DNA of 64,000 bases from Hofstenia miamia (taxonomy: Eukaryota > Xenacoelomorpha > Acoela): NCBI GenBank assembly GCA_004352715.1, contig SCFE01000006.1, positions 1,410,614-1,474,613 on the forward strand. Reading direction: 5' to 3'. A program made the position numbers and the translations under genes. Numbering within the stretch: position 1 is the first letter of the stretch; each line of letters begins with the position of its first letter. This document shows positions 47,130 through 56,977 of the stretch, one piece after another. The notes beneath the pieces are model-generated. The model did no database searches, had not been told where the DNA came from, and was given only the letters and a program-made list of their open reading frames with translations.

Positions 47130-49578
47130 GACGATTGCTAGTTTCTATTAATAGAGTAATCAGTATTATAAAATTTATAACCTCGCCTTTTCAGTATTTT
47201 TATATTATAAGTGCAAAAATATTTTTTAATATTCATTTTAAAGTTTTTTAATCTACTTATTTGTTTAATATATTTTGGTAATTCATTCCACATATTTATA
47301 GTTGTGTTTAAAAATGAATTTTTCATTATTCGCTTCTTATACCTAATAGGTTCAATTATGTGTGTTTTTTTAGTTTGTTTATTGACTAATTTTGCAGCAA
47401 GAAAGTCATTTTTGTAATATGGGAAAGTATTGTTAACTATTTTGAAAAACGTCGTTAAGACATTTATATGAATTTAACATTGCGGATGTAGAAATAATTT
47501 TGAAATTTCTCTATATTCATTATTCCTTTTAAAGCTATGATTATTTACTGCTACTTTGATAGCCCAATTTAGTTGCAATTGGAATTTCCTGAGAAATTTT
47601 TGGTTTATATCTGTGTAGGTTGTATTGGCCTATCAGTTCTTATCACATCTCAATGACAAAAAAGCGTCAGGCAACGATGCCATCCCTACCATACTTTATC
47701 GCAACGCCGCCCAAATTCTAGCTGCTCTCATCGCTCACATGGTAAACTGCTCCATCTGGAACCGCACTGTTCCATCCGCCTGGAAAGAAGCTATTATCAG
47801 TTTCCTCCCCAAAAGCAGCCCTCCGAACATAAACGAGCTACGACCTCTATCACTGCTGTCAGTTCCCTCCAAATACCTCGAATACATTATACTCAATGAT
47901 ACCCGCACAGTGCTTTACTCGCATATCTCTCATAACCAGTTCGCCTATCGTGCAAAATCGTCCACCTGAGAAGCCCTCATTGTTCTCTTGAATTACATCA
48001 CCGAATTTCTAGATGATCCCGCCATTCTTGGCGTCATCTTGCAGTCTTTCGATTTCAGCAAAGCATTCGATACAATTCCCCACAAAAAATTACTTGCTAA
48101 ACTCAGTAACCTAAAATTACCAAAGGGATTCTTCAAACTCATTTCTAACTACTTGTCAGATCGTACGTTCCGCGTCAAGTTCGGCATCCAGCTTAGCAGC
48201 CGCAGAAGCATACGCCGCGGTGTTCCACAAGGGTCGCTCCTAGGACCTGTCCTTTTTCTGCTATATGTGGAAGACCTCCAGTGCTCAACGCCTAATAACA
48301 TCATGATGAAATATGCGGGCGATTCCTATGCTCTCACGCCGATCCGCTGCAACACTCGACCCTTAAATACCGAGTATAGCAATATTCAACGCTTTTCCTA
48401 CGACAACGACGTCGTTTTGAACAAATCTAAATGCAAGCAGATAATTTTCGGAAAATACGATGGCGATTTACCTGAAGACATTTCTATAGTCAGTTCCCTA
48501 AAATGTTTGGGTGTAATACTATCACGCGATTTAAAGTGGAACGATCATATCAGCTACATCACGAGGAAAGCCTCTCAAAGACTATACTGCCTTAGAACTC
48601 TAAAAAGCTATACTGATAACATCACAATGAATAGCATCTATCTTAGCACCATCGTAGGCATTCTGGACTATTGCTCACCAGTCTTCACTGTGCTACCTAA
48701 TTATCTTAACGCTAAATTGCAAAGAATCTGTGACAGAGCACAGCGCATTATGCCTGGTCACACTGGTGGAGCTGTGATCATAGATTCGCGACGTATCCAT
48801 CTCGGTGCTCGTCTTTTCAAAACAGCGGTTTCTCATCCCAGTCATGCTTTACATAGTATCCTTCCGGACACATTGCCCTATACCGGGAAATTCCGCGTAC
48901 GCCGCCTTAAATCAAGCCGACATGCTCGCCAGTTCATTCCTTTTTATACAAAGTATTTTAACAACTAATGTATGTCTTTTTATAAATATACGATTTCTTT
49001 CTTTCTTTCTATAGTTAAAATGACTTAATATTAGAGCAGATATTAATTGGATTTTTGCTTTAGTTGGAAGTTTTTGAGAAATTAAGTTAATTGCTTTAAT
49101 CGATATTGCCATTTTTCTAATAAAATGATTTAGTTGCTCTTCAAAATTTAGATTTATGTCAAAAATTATTCCGAGGTACTTAAAAGACTCAACCTGTTTT
49201 ATTTGAATGCCGTTGAAATTAAGTTTGTATTTTGAAGTATCAGTAGAATTAGTTTTTGATTTAACAATACAGAATTAAGTTTTTAGTGGATTTACTCTTA
49301 CTTTTTTAGAAGCAAAATAATATTTAGCAAGAGAAGCAGAGTTTGTTTCGAGAGTTTGAACCGCTTTTTCGGGAAATTTATTAGAAGGAAATAATATTGT
49401 GTCATCTGCATATTGTATAACGTCACATGTTACTTGCTCGGACAAATCATTTATGTAAATATTAAATAATAAGGAACCCAAAATTGTACCCTGAGCAACC
49501 CCATTTTTAGTGCATACCCAATCTGAAAAAGATTCATTAATTTTCAATAAGTTTGAAGAAAACTGCTGAAACCAAACC
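47130..49578 (-). mobile_element. 5'-truncated non-LTR retrotransposon split by another LINE
   Basis: The minus-strand reverse transcriptase begins abruptly near 49578. It has GVAQGTILGSLLFNIYINDL (49510-49450), an intact YADDTILF box (about 49415), and thumb-region sequence down to LISALILSHFNY at about 49015. The protein then resumes at about 47612 with YTDINQKFLRKFQLQLNWAI. It runs through a C-terminal part (TINMWNELPKYIKQISRLKNF) to a stop at 47138. The missing middle is occupied by the plus-strand LINE at 47617-49012. A few frameshifts and a stop near 47475 show decay. Confidence 0.75.
47617..49012 (+). mobile_element. 5'-truncated LINE inserted into a reverse-oriented LINE
   Basis: A GC-richer insertion of about 1.4 kb. 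It starts in the middle of the reverse-transcriptase domain (LNDKKASGNDAIPTILYR), has one in-frame TGA at 47967-47969, and continues open to a stop at 48966-48968. Motifs: SFDFSKAFDTIPHKKLL, RRGVPQGSLLGPVLFLLYV, and the active-site box changed to YAGD (48308-48319) instead of YADD, so it is catalytically dead. The tail is a short (TTTC)n run at about 48991-49010. Its GC and codon usage differ clearly from the host LINE around it, which marks it as a younger arrival from a different family. Confidence 0.8.
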
Positions 49579-49599
49579 TAAAAAAATTCAATTAAACTT

Positions 49600-50206
49600 T
49601 AACATGGAAATTTGAGATGCATCTAGGAACTACATTGAAAAAGTTTATAGGGCGACCTTGAAAAAGTGGTATTTCTACAATGTTTGCTCAATATAAAGAA
49701 ATTATTAACTAAACTAAATATGCACCGCCTAGGCACTTTGTATGACAATGATTCGAAAACGTACACACGCAGATTGAATTTTAAGACAACTTCGTTCTCC
49801 GTAGTTATGTAATTGAATAAATACATGTAATTAACATAAATTTAGCGTTTGACCTTCTTTGAATTAATTCATCTTAGGTAAGCTATTAGTCTGGGAAAAT
49901 TTAAATTTTTTTAGTGTACAGTACATGTAATTCCTGTTAGTGAAAATTGATTCTCAATGCAAAATATATAACAAACAATTAATTCAAGATAACAAATGTA
50001 GCAAGTTATATAATTTACTTCTGCGAAATTTACAGTGAAAATCAAAAACCGTTCAATAATAGCGAAACGGTTCAATTACCACTTAGTACATAATCCGTTA
50101 ATTAATCAAAGCGGCATTTAGTTAGTGCTGCTCGTCAAGGGGAATATCCCGAGAAAGTGACAGCGTCAGATTGAGATTTAACGAAATCGTGATTGACAGA
50201 TGATTG
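49600..50206. other. upstream part of the duplicated RGS block
   Basis: 49810-50285 matches 43125-43968 in patches (for example TCTTAGGTAAGCTATTA and CAGCGTCAG), showing that the duplication extends well upstream of the coding region. Confidence 0.5.
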
Positions 50207-50252
50207 ATTGGCTTTGTCAGTTATGAATTCAGACAGATAATTTTTTATAAAT
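50207..50252 (+). promoter_or_regulatory. conserved RGS promoter: inverted CCAAT box and TATA box, copy 2
   Basis: ATTGG at 50207-50211, then GCTTTGTCAGTTATGAATTC and TTTTTTATAAAT (50241-50252), 34 bases before the ATG at 50286. Same layout as at 43887-43935, while sequence outside the block has diverged. Confidence 0.6.
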
Positions 50253-50285
50253 TATTGTAGCTTTAAGCTCTGTATTTATTTGACG

Positions 50286-50801
50286 ATGAACGACCACAGT
50301 ACGTGCACGCTACCATCAACTTATTCAAGATGTCGTGATTACTACCATTCGAAGTTTAAATCTTCAAGCCGCTCAAATCTTAATGCACGCTGGATAATGA
50401 AAAGATTAAAAGCAAACTCCACAATCCGCTATTCCTTTCCTGTACCCTCTAATTCAAAGTTTCAAAAAACTCTTGATAACAAATCCCTTCGCAAAGAATT
50501 TATGGATTTCCTATTGAAGGAGCATTCATCCGAAAACCTGGAATTCCTTATCGATTGTCAGAAGTTAGCTTCAATGCGAAGAAGAAATCAATGTTCAAAG
50601 CGGGCTATAAAGTTATACATGAAGTACTTTTCAGATGCATCGCCTCATGAACTAAATGTAGATAGGTCTACTAAGTGCTCTACAGCGTGCAAGGTGGCGG
50701 AATGTCCTTCTGCGGAAAGTCTCAATGAAGCTTATCTTCAAACTCTCATACTCTTGCAAAACGATGCCTTTGGAAGATTCCTATCAATTTACAGTTCTTA
50801 G
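50286..50801 (+). CDS. intronless RGS-domain protein, copy 2
   Basis: 171 residues, collinear with copy 1 at 43969-44484 without insertions or deletions. The RGS box (about 58-168) keeps HSSENLEFLIDCQKL and NEAYLQTLILLQ. Most changes fall in the basic N-terminal region (for example Pro for Thr at 10, Tyr for Asp at 19, Ser for Arg at 28) and at the extreme C-terminus, while residues 101-144 are identical. That pattern suggests continued selection on the G-alpha-binding core. The start is the ATG in GACGATGAACGACC, matching copy 1. An AATAAA-type signal lies about 60 bases after the stop. Role as for copy 1, acting as a GTPase-activating protein for G-alpha at the membrane. Confidence 0.85.
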   Translation: MNDHSTCTLPSTYSRCRDYYHSKFKSSSRSNLNARWIMKRLKANSTIRYSFPVPSNSKFQKTLDNKSLRKEFMDFLLKEHSSENLEFLIDCQKLASMRRRNQCSKRAIKLYMKYFSDASPHELNVDRSTKCSTACKVAECPSAESLNEAYLQTLILLQNDAFGRFLSIYSS

Positions 50802-50889
50802 TATATTTCTGTCTATAATTTGTATATATCGTTTAACCTAATTTGTATTTCTAACTTTAAATAAAATATTCTTGACTGATTGAGGTTCA

Positions 50890-51720
50890 TGTCTTAATAT
50901 TTCTAATATAAGCACAAAATTATAATTCTTAGAAAATTATCTCACTATTTTATTATATTCTTTTATGACAACCAAGTTTTTTTCCTAGATATCTACAGTG
51001 GTGTTCCCTGATCAGTTTTTATTATTTTGCTTGATGTATTGTATCTAAAAAAATTTTTATAAATTTGAAACTAAGGTAGTGAAACAGATCTTTAAGCAGT
51101 CCGGAATTTTCAGGACGGAACTGATACATTCAAAGACTGAAACGATGTACACTTTTGCTCAGATATTACTTTATATACTTATATGCTCATATACCTATAT
51201 ATGCATATATTTGTAGCTCTGTATAATTAATTTTTAGATCAATTATGCAGTACCTGGATGACTGAGATATCTCTATTAAACATTTTTTAAGTTTAACAAG
51301 TTAGAAAATTCTCTACAAAATTAGTATGGCGTGCCCTAATATAAACAACCCTCTAAAACAACACCTCTAGAGCGTTTAAAGCCATTTTTTCGAAATGAAC
51401 AAAAAACATGTTCTTTAGAAAAATCCGTTTTTATGTTTCTTCTTTAAAGCAGAAAACAATACCATTTGAAAAATCTGAGTAGAACAGCATATTAAAAACC
51501 ATCAAACTGCATGTATATGCCAGCATTATGTATGAACAAGAGATTAGTTCGGTGCGGTGTACCGCGGCATCGATTTACAAAATTCCGGTGGTTAGCGATA
51601 GAATTAAAACAACCTGCGTTGGCATAAGTGTTAGACAGATAATGTGTTTTGTCTTAAGATTTAATATCTCCAAGTATTTCTCAAAAAATTGTTTCTGAAT
51701 CAAAACTAATAGATTTCACA
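50890..51720. other. intergenic, no gene recognised
   Basis: AT-rich sequence without a recognisable feature. Confidence 0.3.
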
Positions 51721-52104
51721 TACAATATTTTTTTCATATTTCATGAAAAATTGGATACTACTCCTATAAAATTGAATGAAGGAACAAAACACCTTAAAAT
51801 TTGTCTTAAACTATTCTNNNNNNNNNNNNNNNNNNNNNNNNNNNNNNNNNNNNNNNNNNNNNNNNNNNNNNNNNNNNNNNNNNNNNNNNNNNNNNNNNNN
51901 NNNNNNNNNNNNNNNNNNNNNNNNNNNNNNNNNNNNNNNNNNNNNNNNNNNNNNNNNNNNNNNNNNNNNNNNNNNNNNNNNNNNNNNNNNNNNNNNNNNN
52001 NNGTTTGTACGTTCTCGGCATGGCGAAAGGTGCTGGTACCGTACTGGAAGAAAAGAAGACAAAACAAAAAAAAGTTAGCCGGTGTTTTAAATTTAAAAAC
52101 TTGT

Positions 52105-52300
52105 TGGCTAAGTGGTTAAAGCGTTAGACTTGAGATTCTGAGGTACAATTCCCACCCTCAGCGCTGTGCGTTTTATCTCTGGGACGGATAATTTACACAC
52201 ATTTTCCTCAGCCCACTCATCTGTAAAACCATAGACATAGAATTGTGATTGAGATTGATAGTAGGAAAGGTAAGCCTGTTACACATCTTGAAATGAACAG
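52105..52300 (+). mobile_element. tRNA-derived SINE
   Basis: TTGGCTAAGTGGTTAAAGCG matches a tRNA A-box region, and GGTACAATTCCCACC is a slightly mutated B-box at the right distance. A tRNA-unrelated body follows (TTTTCCTCAGCCCACTCATC) of a kind seen in invertebrate SINEs. The anticodon-loop part ACTTGAGATT suggests a serine- or leucine-type tRNA ancestor. It does not fold as a complete tRNA, so it is not a tRNA gene. Confidence 0.6.
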
Positions 52301-52326
52301 TTTTAACTTATTTCAGCCATATTATT

Positions 52327-52761
52327 GGGTGGTCTTAGTCACCCCGGTTTGGTCTCTTCAGGCCGGGGTGACTAAGACCACCCCCCTTATGTGGTCAATT
52401 AAAAAAAATTAATTATAATAATTATTTCCCCATCTATTTTAATATCTTAGGTAATATATAGTATTAAATGATTACAATAAACACACAAAAAAGTTGTCAT
52501 ACTCACAAAAGTTTGTCAAGCAAATCACTCAGTAAATCTTCACAGCATGGGGTCAGCCATTAAACTCAAGTGTAGTACTGCAGAGAATGTTTCTGCTGGA
52601 CAGTTTTGTGCTAAAATTATTGTCAATAAACATATAAAAAAAAATTAAAGGCAAAACAGCTGTAAAATTAATAATAAGTACCATTTGTAGCACTCACCAT
52701 TGTTATAATTTTGTTTCTGGAAAGTGGTCTTAGTCACCCCGGGTGGTTTTAGTCACCCCGG
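52327..52761. repeat. inverted-repeat cluster built on GGTCTTAGTCACCCCGG
   Basis: 52327-52347 and 52363-52383 are perfect 21-bp inverted arms with a 15-base loop. Two further direct copies lie at 52724-52742 and 52742-52761 (one T for C). The right-most copy abuts TTTACGG and the TA at 52769, consistent with the terminal region of a TA-targeting DNA transposon whose left end lies in the gap. Confidence 0.6.
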
Positions 52762-52865
52762 TTTACGGTACAATATTTTTTTCATATTTCATGAAAAATT
52801 GGATACTACTCCTATAAAATTGAATGAAGGAACAAAACACCTTAAAATTTGTCTTAAACTATTCT

Positions 52866-54333
52866 ACGAATGATCCATAACCCTAAAAACACTTCAGAAA
52901 TATCTATCTTTTCATACGAAGATAAAAATCGTCATTGTTGCGGTAAAATTTCAGTTATTGCGGTAGTTTACGCTAAAAATCCGGAAATTGCGGTGAAGTT
53001 TAAATGGTACTAAAGCCTTCAGTCTTGATTTTGGAGAGGTAGAGGTAGCTTGATACAATCCCTGTCTTTCTACATATCAACAAATTTGAATCATTTTAAT
53101 TGCATACCCCCTAAGCAAAGGAAAACTAAATTTATTTGTTAGAATAAGTGTTGTGCGATAATTAAAATGGCAAGTTCAATACATGCTTTACAAAAAAGCA
53201 TGGATTGGAAATAAATGATTTAAATATTATTGCTGGGAAACAATATATTATTGTTATTTATAAATCGATGAGATAAATTTTTGCAATTATTGTAGACTTG
53301 GCAAACGAAATTGAAAAGAATAAAATCAATTAAAATTTTCAATAGCGCATGCCCTAGTAGCTTAACATTTTGCAGTCCCTAATAACTCGATATTTTTTCA
53401 GGTACACTTTCATTTCCAATTTAGTTTTACTGCAATAAATAGGCGCTTAGCTTTGTTTTTACCAGGGGACCACTTGAAATTTAATTAACCCATTTTTCTT
53501 GACTTGCTTTCCAAAGACCTGCAGGAATTTTATTACAAAATTTCCCAACTACTAGTTAATTAACAAGTACACAATAGAGAAATAAATCAAGCCACCAATG
53601 TTATACATATAATGATTTAACCCTATTCAATATATCCAACATGATTTTGGAAGACAAAGTCTAAAGGTTTGGAGAATTTTTAAATAAATGTAATATTGAT
53701 TCATTTCTAAGTTATCGAATAAAAATTTCTTTGTTACTTTACTTTTTTTCTAACTCACAATAATTATGAGTTTCGCAAAATAGGACTCCTCTACCCTGGA
53801 TTGAATAACAACAGCCTACATTAACTGAGCTGCTAGTTATTCATTTGTGTGCGTGTATATTTGTTTTTGTGCTTGTGTTGTTTTTTTGACGCTATTTAGA
53901 GTTGTAAACAGTATTTTATATTGTACAAATCAACTCTAAATATAGACATTTTTTCTTCTTCTACGTTGGGAAGAAAATATTTGTAAATCCCTGCAAGCGA
54001 CCAACGACATAACACTAAAATTTCCAACAAAACCTTTACGGAAATTGATCATAGATAACGAAACGTCATAATTTAATATTTGATTTTCTCACTAATGTAT
54101 TAACATTCCGAATTTCATATGCAAAAAATTGCAGACAATATTTCTTAGGTTATTATATGAACCGAATTTTTTCCTGAATAAAGTTAATAAATAAATGCGT
54201 CCGCAGATTTATGCCATTGATGGATAAAACTGAAATAACATTAAATTATACTGAAATTGCAGACATATAATGTAAATAAAAGTACCAAAATATTCCAAAT
54301 AAACAAATGAACTATACAAATTTACAAAGTTAT
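52866..54333. other. intergenic downstream of TMEM128
   Basis: No gene recognised; AT-rich. The minus-strand 3' untranslated region of TMEM128 is expected at the right-hand edge; TTTATT at 54190 could be its reverse-strand AATAAA. Confidence 0.3.
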
Positions 54334-54589
54334 CTATGGTAAAAATGAGATTATAGTGATCAAGCCCATAAATTGTGAAAAAAGTATTGGCCCCGTCAGC
54401 CAACCCCAAACACCCCACAATCCGACAGTAGCAAAAACACTACCAAGGAGAAACGCAGAGGCGGCCACGGGAATGGCGCCAGGAATATGAGACTCCCAAT
54501 CATCAGATTTCACTCCAAGGATATAGTTTGCTATTATGCAGAAGTAGCCAGCAATGAAGGCAAACACTGAAAAGAAGAATACCGAAATC
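54334..54589 (-). CDS. TMEM128: TMEM128, exon 2 (helices 2-4)
   Basis: A 256-nt last coding exon. The acceptor AATGATTTAG ends at 54590; with the two bases TG carried from exon 1 it completes a tryptophan codon and reads W-ISVFFFSVFAFIAGYFC. The total is 178 residues (human protein about 165). The exon holds membrane helices 2-4 and the family signature IPVAASAF, LWGVWGWLTGPILFSQFMG (residues about 147-169), matching the vertebrate ending LWHVW, LLLFTQFMG closely. A downstream acceptor-like CTTCTTTTCAG at 54567 would not keep the frame. TMEM128 is a four-helix protein of the endoplasmic reticulum membrane with little known function. A minisatellite begins about 35 bases inside the intron. Confidence 0.85.
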
Positions 54590-54623
54590 CTAAATCATTA
54601 ACTAATTATATATATATATATAT

Positions 54624-54735
54624 ATCGCTCTTTGTTTAACCCTCAACATATATATCTCGCTATTTGTTCACTCTTACATAAATATCTCGCTTTTTGTTGC
54701 AATTTCATATATATATCTCGCTTGTTGTAACTTTT
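54624..54735. repeat. minisatellite, about 30-bp unit, four imperfect copies
   Basis: ATATCTCGCT-TTTGTT is repeated at about 54624, 54653, 54683 and 54714 with variable spacers, directly after a (TA)n run. It lies in the TMEM128 intron close to the acceptor. Confidence 0.7.
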
Positions 54736-54826
54736 GCACAAAAAATATTTACTCCTAAAATGTACTTTTTATAGATTTATTCATGATTTGAATGTGAATG
54801 ATTTTGTGTGATCCCTTAAAATAGCC

Positions 54827-55619
54827 TTAACCCTATTCCAGTTGGGCTTTTTTATGTATGTTAAACAGTTGGGGGGGGNNNNNNNNNNNNNNNNNNNNNN
54901 NNNNNNNNNNNNNNNNNNNNNNNNNNNNNNNNNNNNNNNNNNNNNNNNNNNNNNNNNNNGGGGGGGGCAAATTTGCTCCCCTGTCTAGAATGCTCATTTC
55001 TTAACAAAATTCGATAAAACTTTGTAGGGTTGTAGTATGACATGTTACCATCAAGAAAAAAAGGTACCATCGTTTTTGGTCACGTGGTAATGTGATGACG
55101 TCATCATTTTGTGTTGGCGTAGCTGATTTTAGCATTTTTGCAACAAAAATTGCATAAAAAGCATCTTATACATATTTTTTGATGTATATTGGATACTTAT
55201 AACTTAATTAGTTTCCAAACATCATTTGGGTAAAATTTGAACAGNTTCATTTTTTGAACCACAAATAGATACAAAATCAAAAAGGAAAGTTTTTTTCATT
55301 GATTTGTGTTACCTTAGACATAATACATTGGAAAATCTACGTTTCAAAGCTTATAGAGACAAAAATATTGTGCTATAGCCTCAATAAACTAGGTATTTTA
55401 CCATTTTTTTACTGAAATTTTGCCAATAGACCTCCTGAAAATGCTTACAGAGGAAAAAGTGGTGGTCCTTTTGACTCAAAATTTTCAAGGATTGGTTATA
55501 GATAAATTTTGTTCACTGAGTTGAAAAATTTAGTTGTTTAATGGGGTCTAAAAAAGTTATAACAAATCTCCAACAAGGGGGGCAATTTTGCCTCCCCCCC
55601 CCAACTGGAATAGGGTTAA
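54827..55619. mobile_element. piggyBac-type MITE with TTAA target sites
   Basis: TTAA (54827-54830) followed by CCCTATTCCAGTTGG at the left end, and CCAACTGGAATAGGG followed by TTAA (55616-55619) at the right: perfect 15-bp inverted repeats with the piggyBac target. About 785 bp, no open reading frame, with G/C homopolymer runs inside both ends where the assembly has a gap (54879-54959). The right terminus appears a second time after another gap (55722-55738), probably an assembly echo caused by the C-run. Confidence 0.8.
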
Positions 55620-56578
55620 AGCANNNNNNNNNNNNNNNNNNNNNNNNNNNNNNNNNNNNNNNNNNNNNNNNNNNNNNNNNNNNNNNNNNNNNNNNNNNNN
55701 NNNNNNNCCCCCCCCCCCCCCCAACTGGAATAGGGTTAAAGCATGTTGCTACTATTAAACATAGTTTAGCTCTTGTGAAAAATATCAAATGACTTGAAGT
55801 TGTTTTCGTCCTTGTTTTAATCGTATCAGAGTTGTAGGTAGTAATTTCAGTTCCAGACCCATCCAACATAGCCCAATCCCGGAACTAACCCGTCATGTAC
55901 AATTACTCTAATTAATGACATAATTAATGTTATAAAAATCAAAGTAAGAGAAACTATATTAATACAAATTTGAACCCATCAGTGGCACGTTTAGGATTTT
56001 TAAAACGGGGGGCTGACACCCATTTTTACAGAAAAGAAATTGCAAAAAATGAATGTTTTTTTGAACAAAAATAAGTTTATACAAAATGCAATCGTCTGTT
56101 TTTAGCAGCAAAACGATTAATAACATCTTGCATTAACGTGACCTATTTTGAATTTTGAAGAAAAGATAAAATTTTTCCTAATTGTGGCCCAAAAAGGGGA
56201 GGCGGTACCCCATTGCACATAAATTGCAGGAATTTAATTTCGAATTTTTTCGGTTGCAGTCCTAAACTTCTTTAAAAGTAAGACAAAGCATTTAATTATT
56301 TTTTTTCTTAATATCTCGTTCACTGCCGTAAAATAAAGCAAAACCATTGCTTAACAGACAAAAAGAATTAAACAAATCGAATGTAATTATGAAAATCGCA
56401 AATTTACAATATTAAAACGTTATTAAATTTAGTAATATGTATGTGAATATCATTGAGCAATTTAATCAGTTTAAAATACAATGTATTATTAATACAATGC
56501 ACACTAACACAGTAATACTTTGGTAGTTTGAAATTATTTAGTGTTAAGAACAAATAAAAGATGCTTCCTAGTTCAAAT

Positions 56579-56893
56579 CAGACTTGTCAACGAGCCGACA
56601 TTTCCTAGCTCGGCTCGGCTAGCCGCATAAAATCTTTGAATGAGGCTCGTTTTAGCTCGGTATTTTTTTAAAAAATATTGTGCTCAAAGAATTTTTTAAA
56701 TAGCTCTTCCTATTATTTAATAAACATTTCTTAAATAAGATTATAGGAAAGGCATACTGACTGCAAAAAATAAGAAAAATCTCCATAATCAAATTAACAA
56801 GCAGAACTATAAACTTGCTTTGCCTAAAATAGGCTCGTTTTATATCAAATACTGTACTCAAGCTCGGCTCGGCTCGGCTCGTTGACAAGTCTG
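56579..56893. mobile_element. hAT-type MITE with GGCTC subterminal repeats
   Basis: A 315-bp element with a perfect 8-bp target duplication GTTCAAAT (56571-56578 and 56894-56901) and 20-bp identical inverted ends starting CAGACTTGTCAACGAGCC. GGCTCGGCTCG words are clustered just inside each end. No coding capacity. It lies in the TMEM128 intron. Confidence 0.9.
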
Positions 56894-56977
56894 GTTCAAA
56901 TACCATAGACTACATCCTAAACATGAAATGACAGGTCTATATAACTACAATCAATCGTAATTCAAGCTTGGTAAGTA

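Larger units (their letters stand above)
51721..52865. repeat. 97-bp exact duplication around a gap and a TA-flanked insertion
   Basis: 51721-51817 and 52769-52865 are identical. The left copy runs into an N gap (51818-52002). The right copy starts with TA directly after the terminal GGTGGTTTTAGTCACCCCGG and TTTACGG of an inserted element. This is best explained as an empty allele followed by an insertion-bearing allele. Confidence 0.7.

Noticed and set aside
52105-52180. tRNA gene
   Set aside because: A- and B-box-like motifs are present, but the B-box is mutated, the acceptor stem does not pair, and a SINE body follows.
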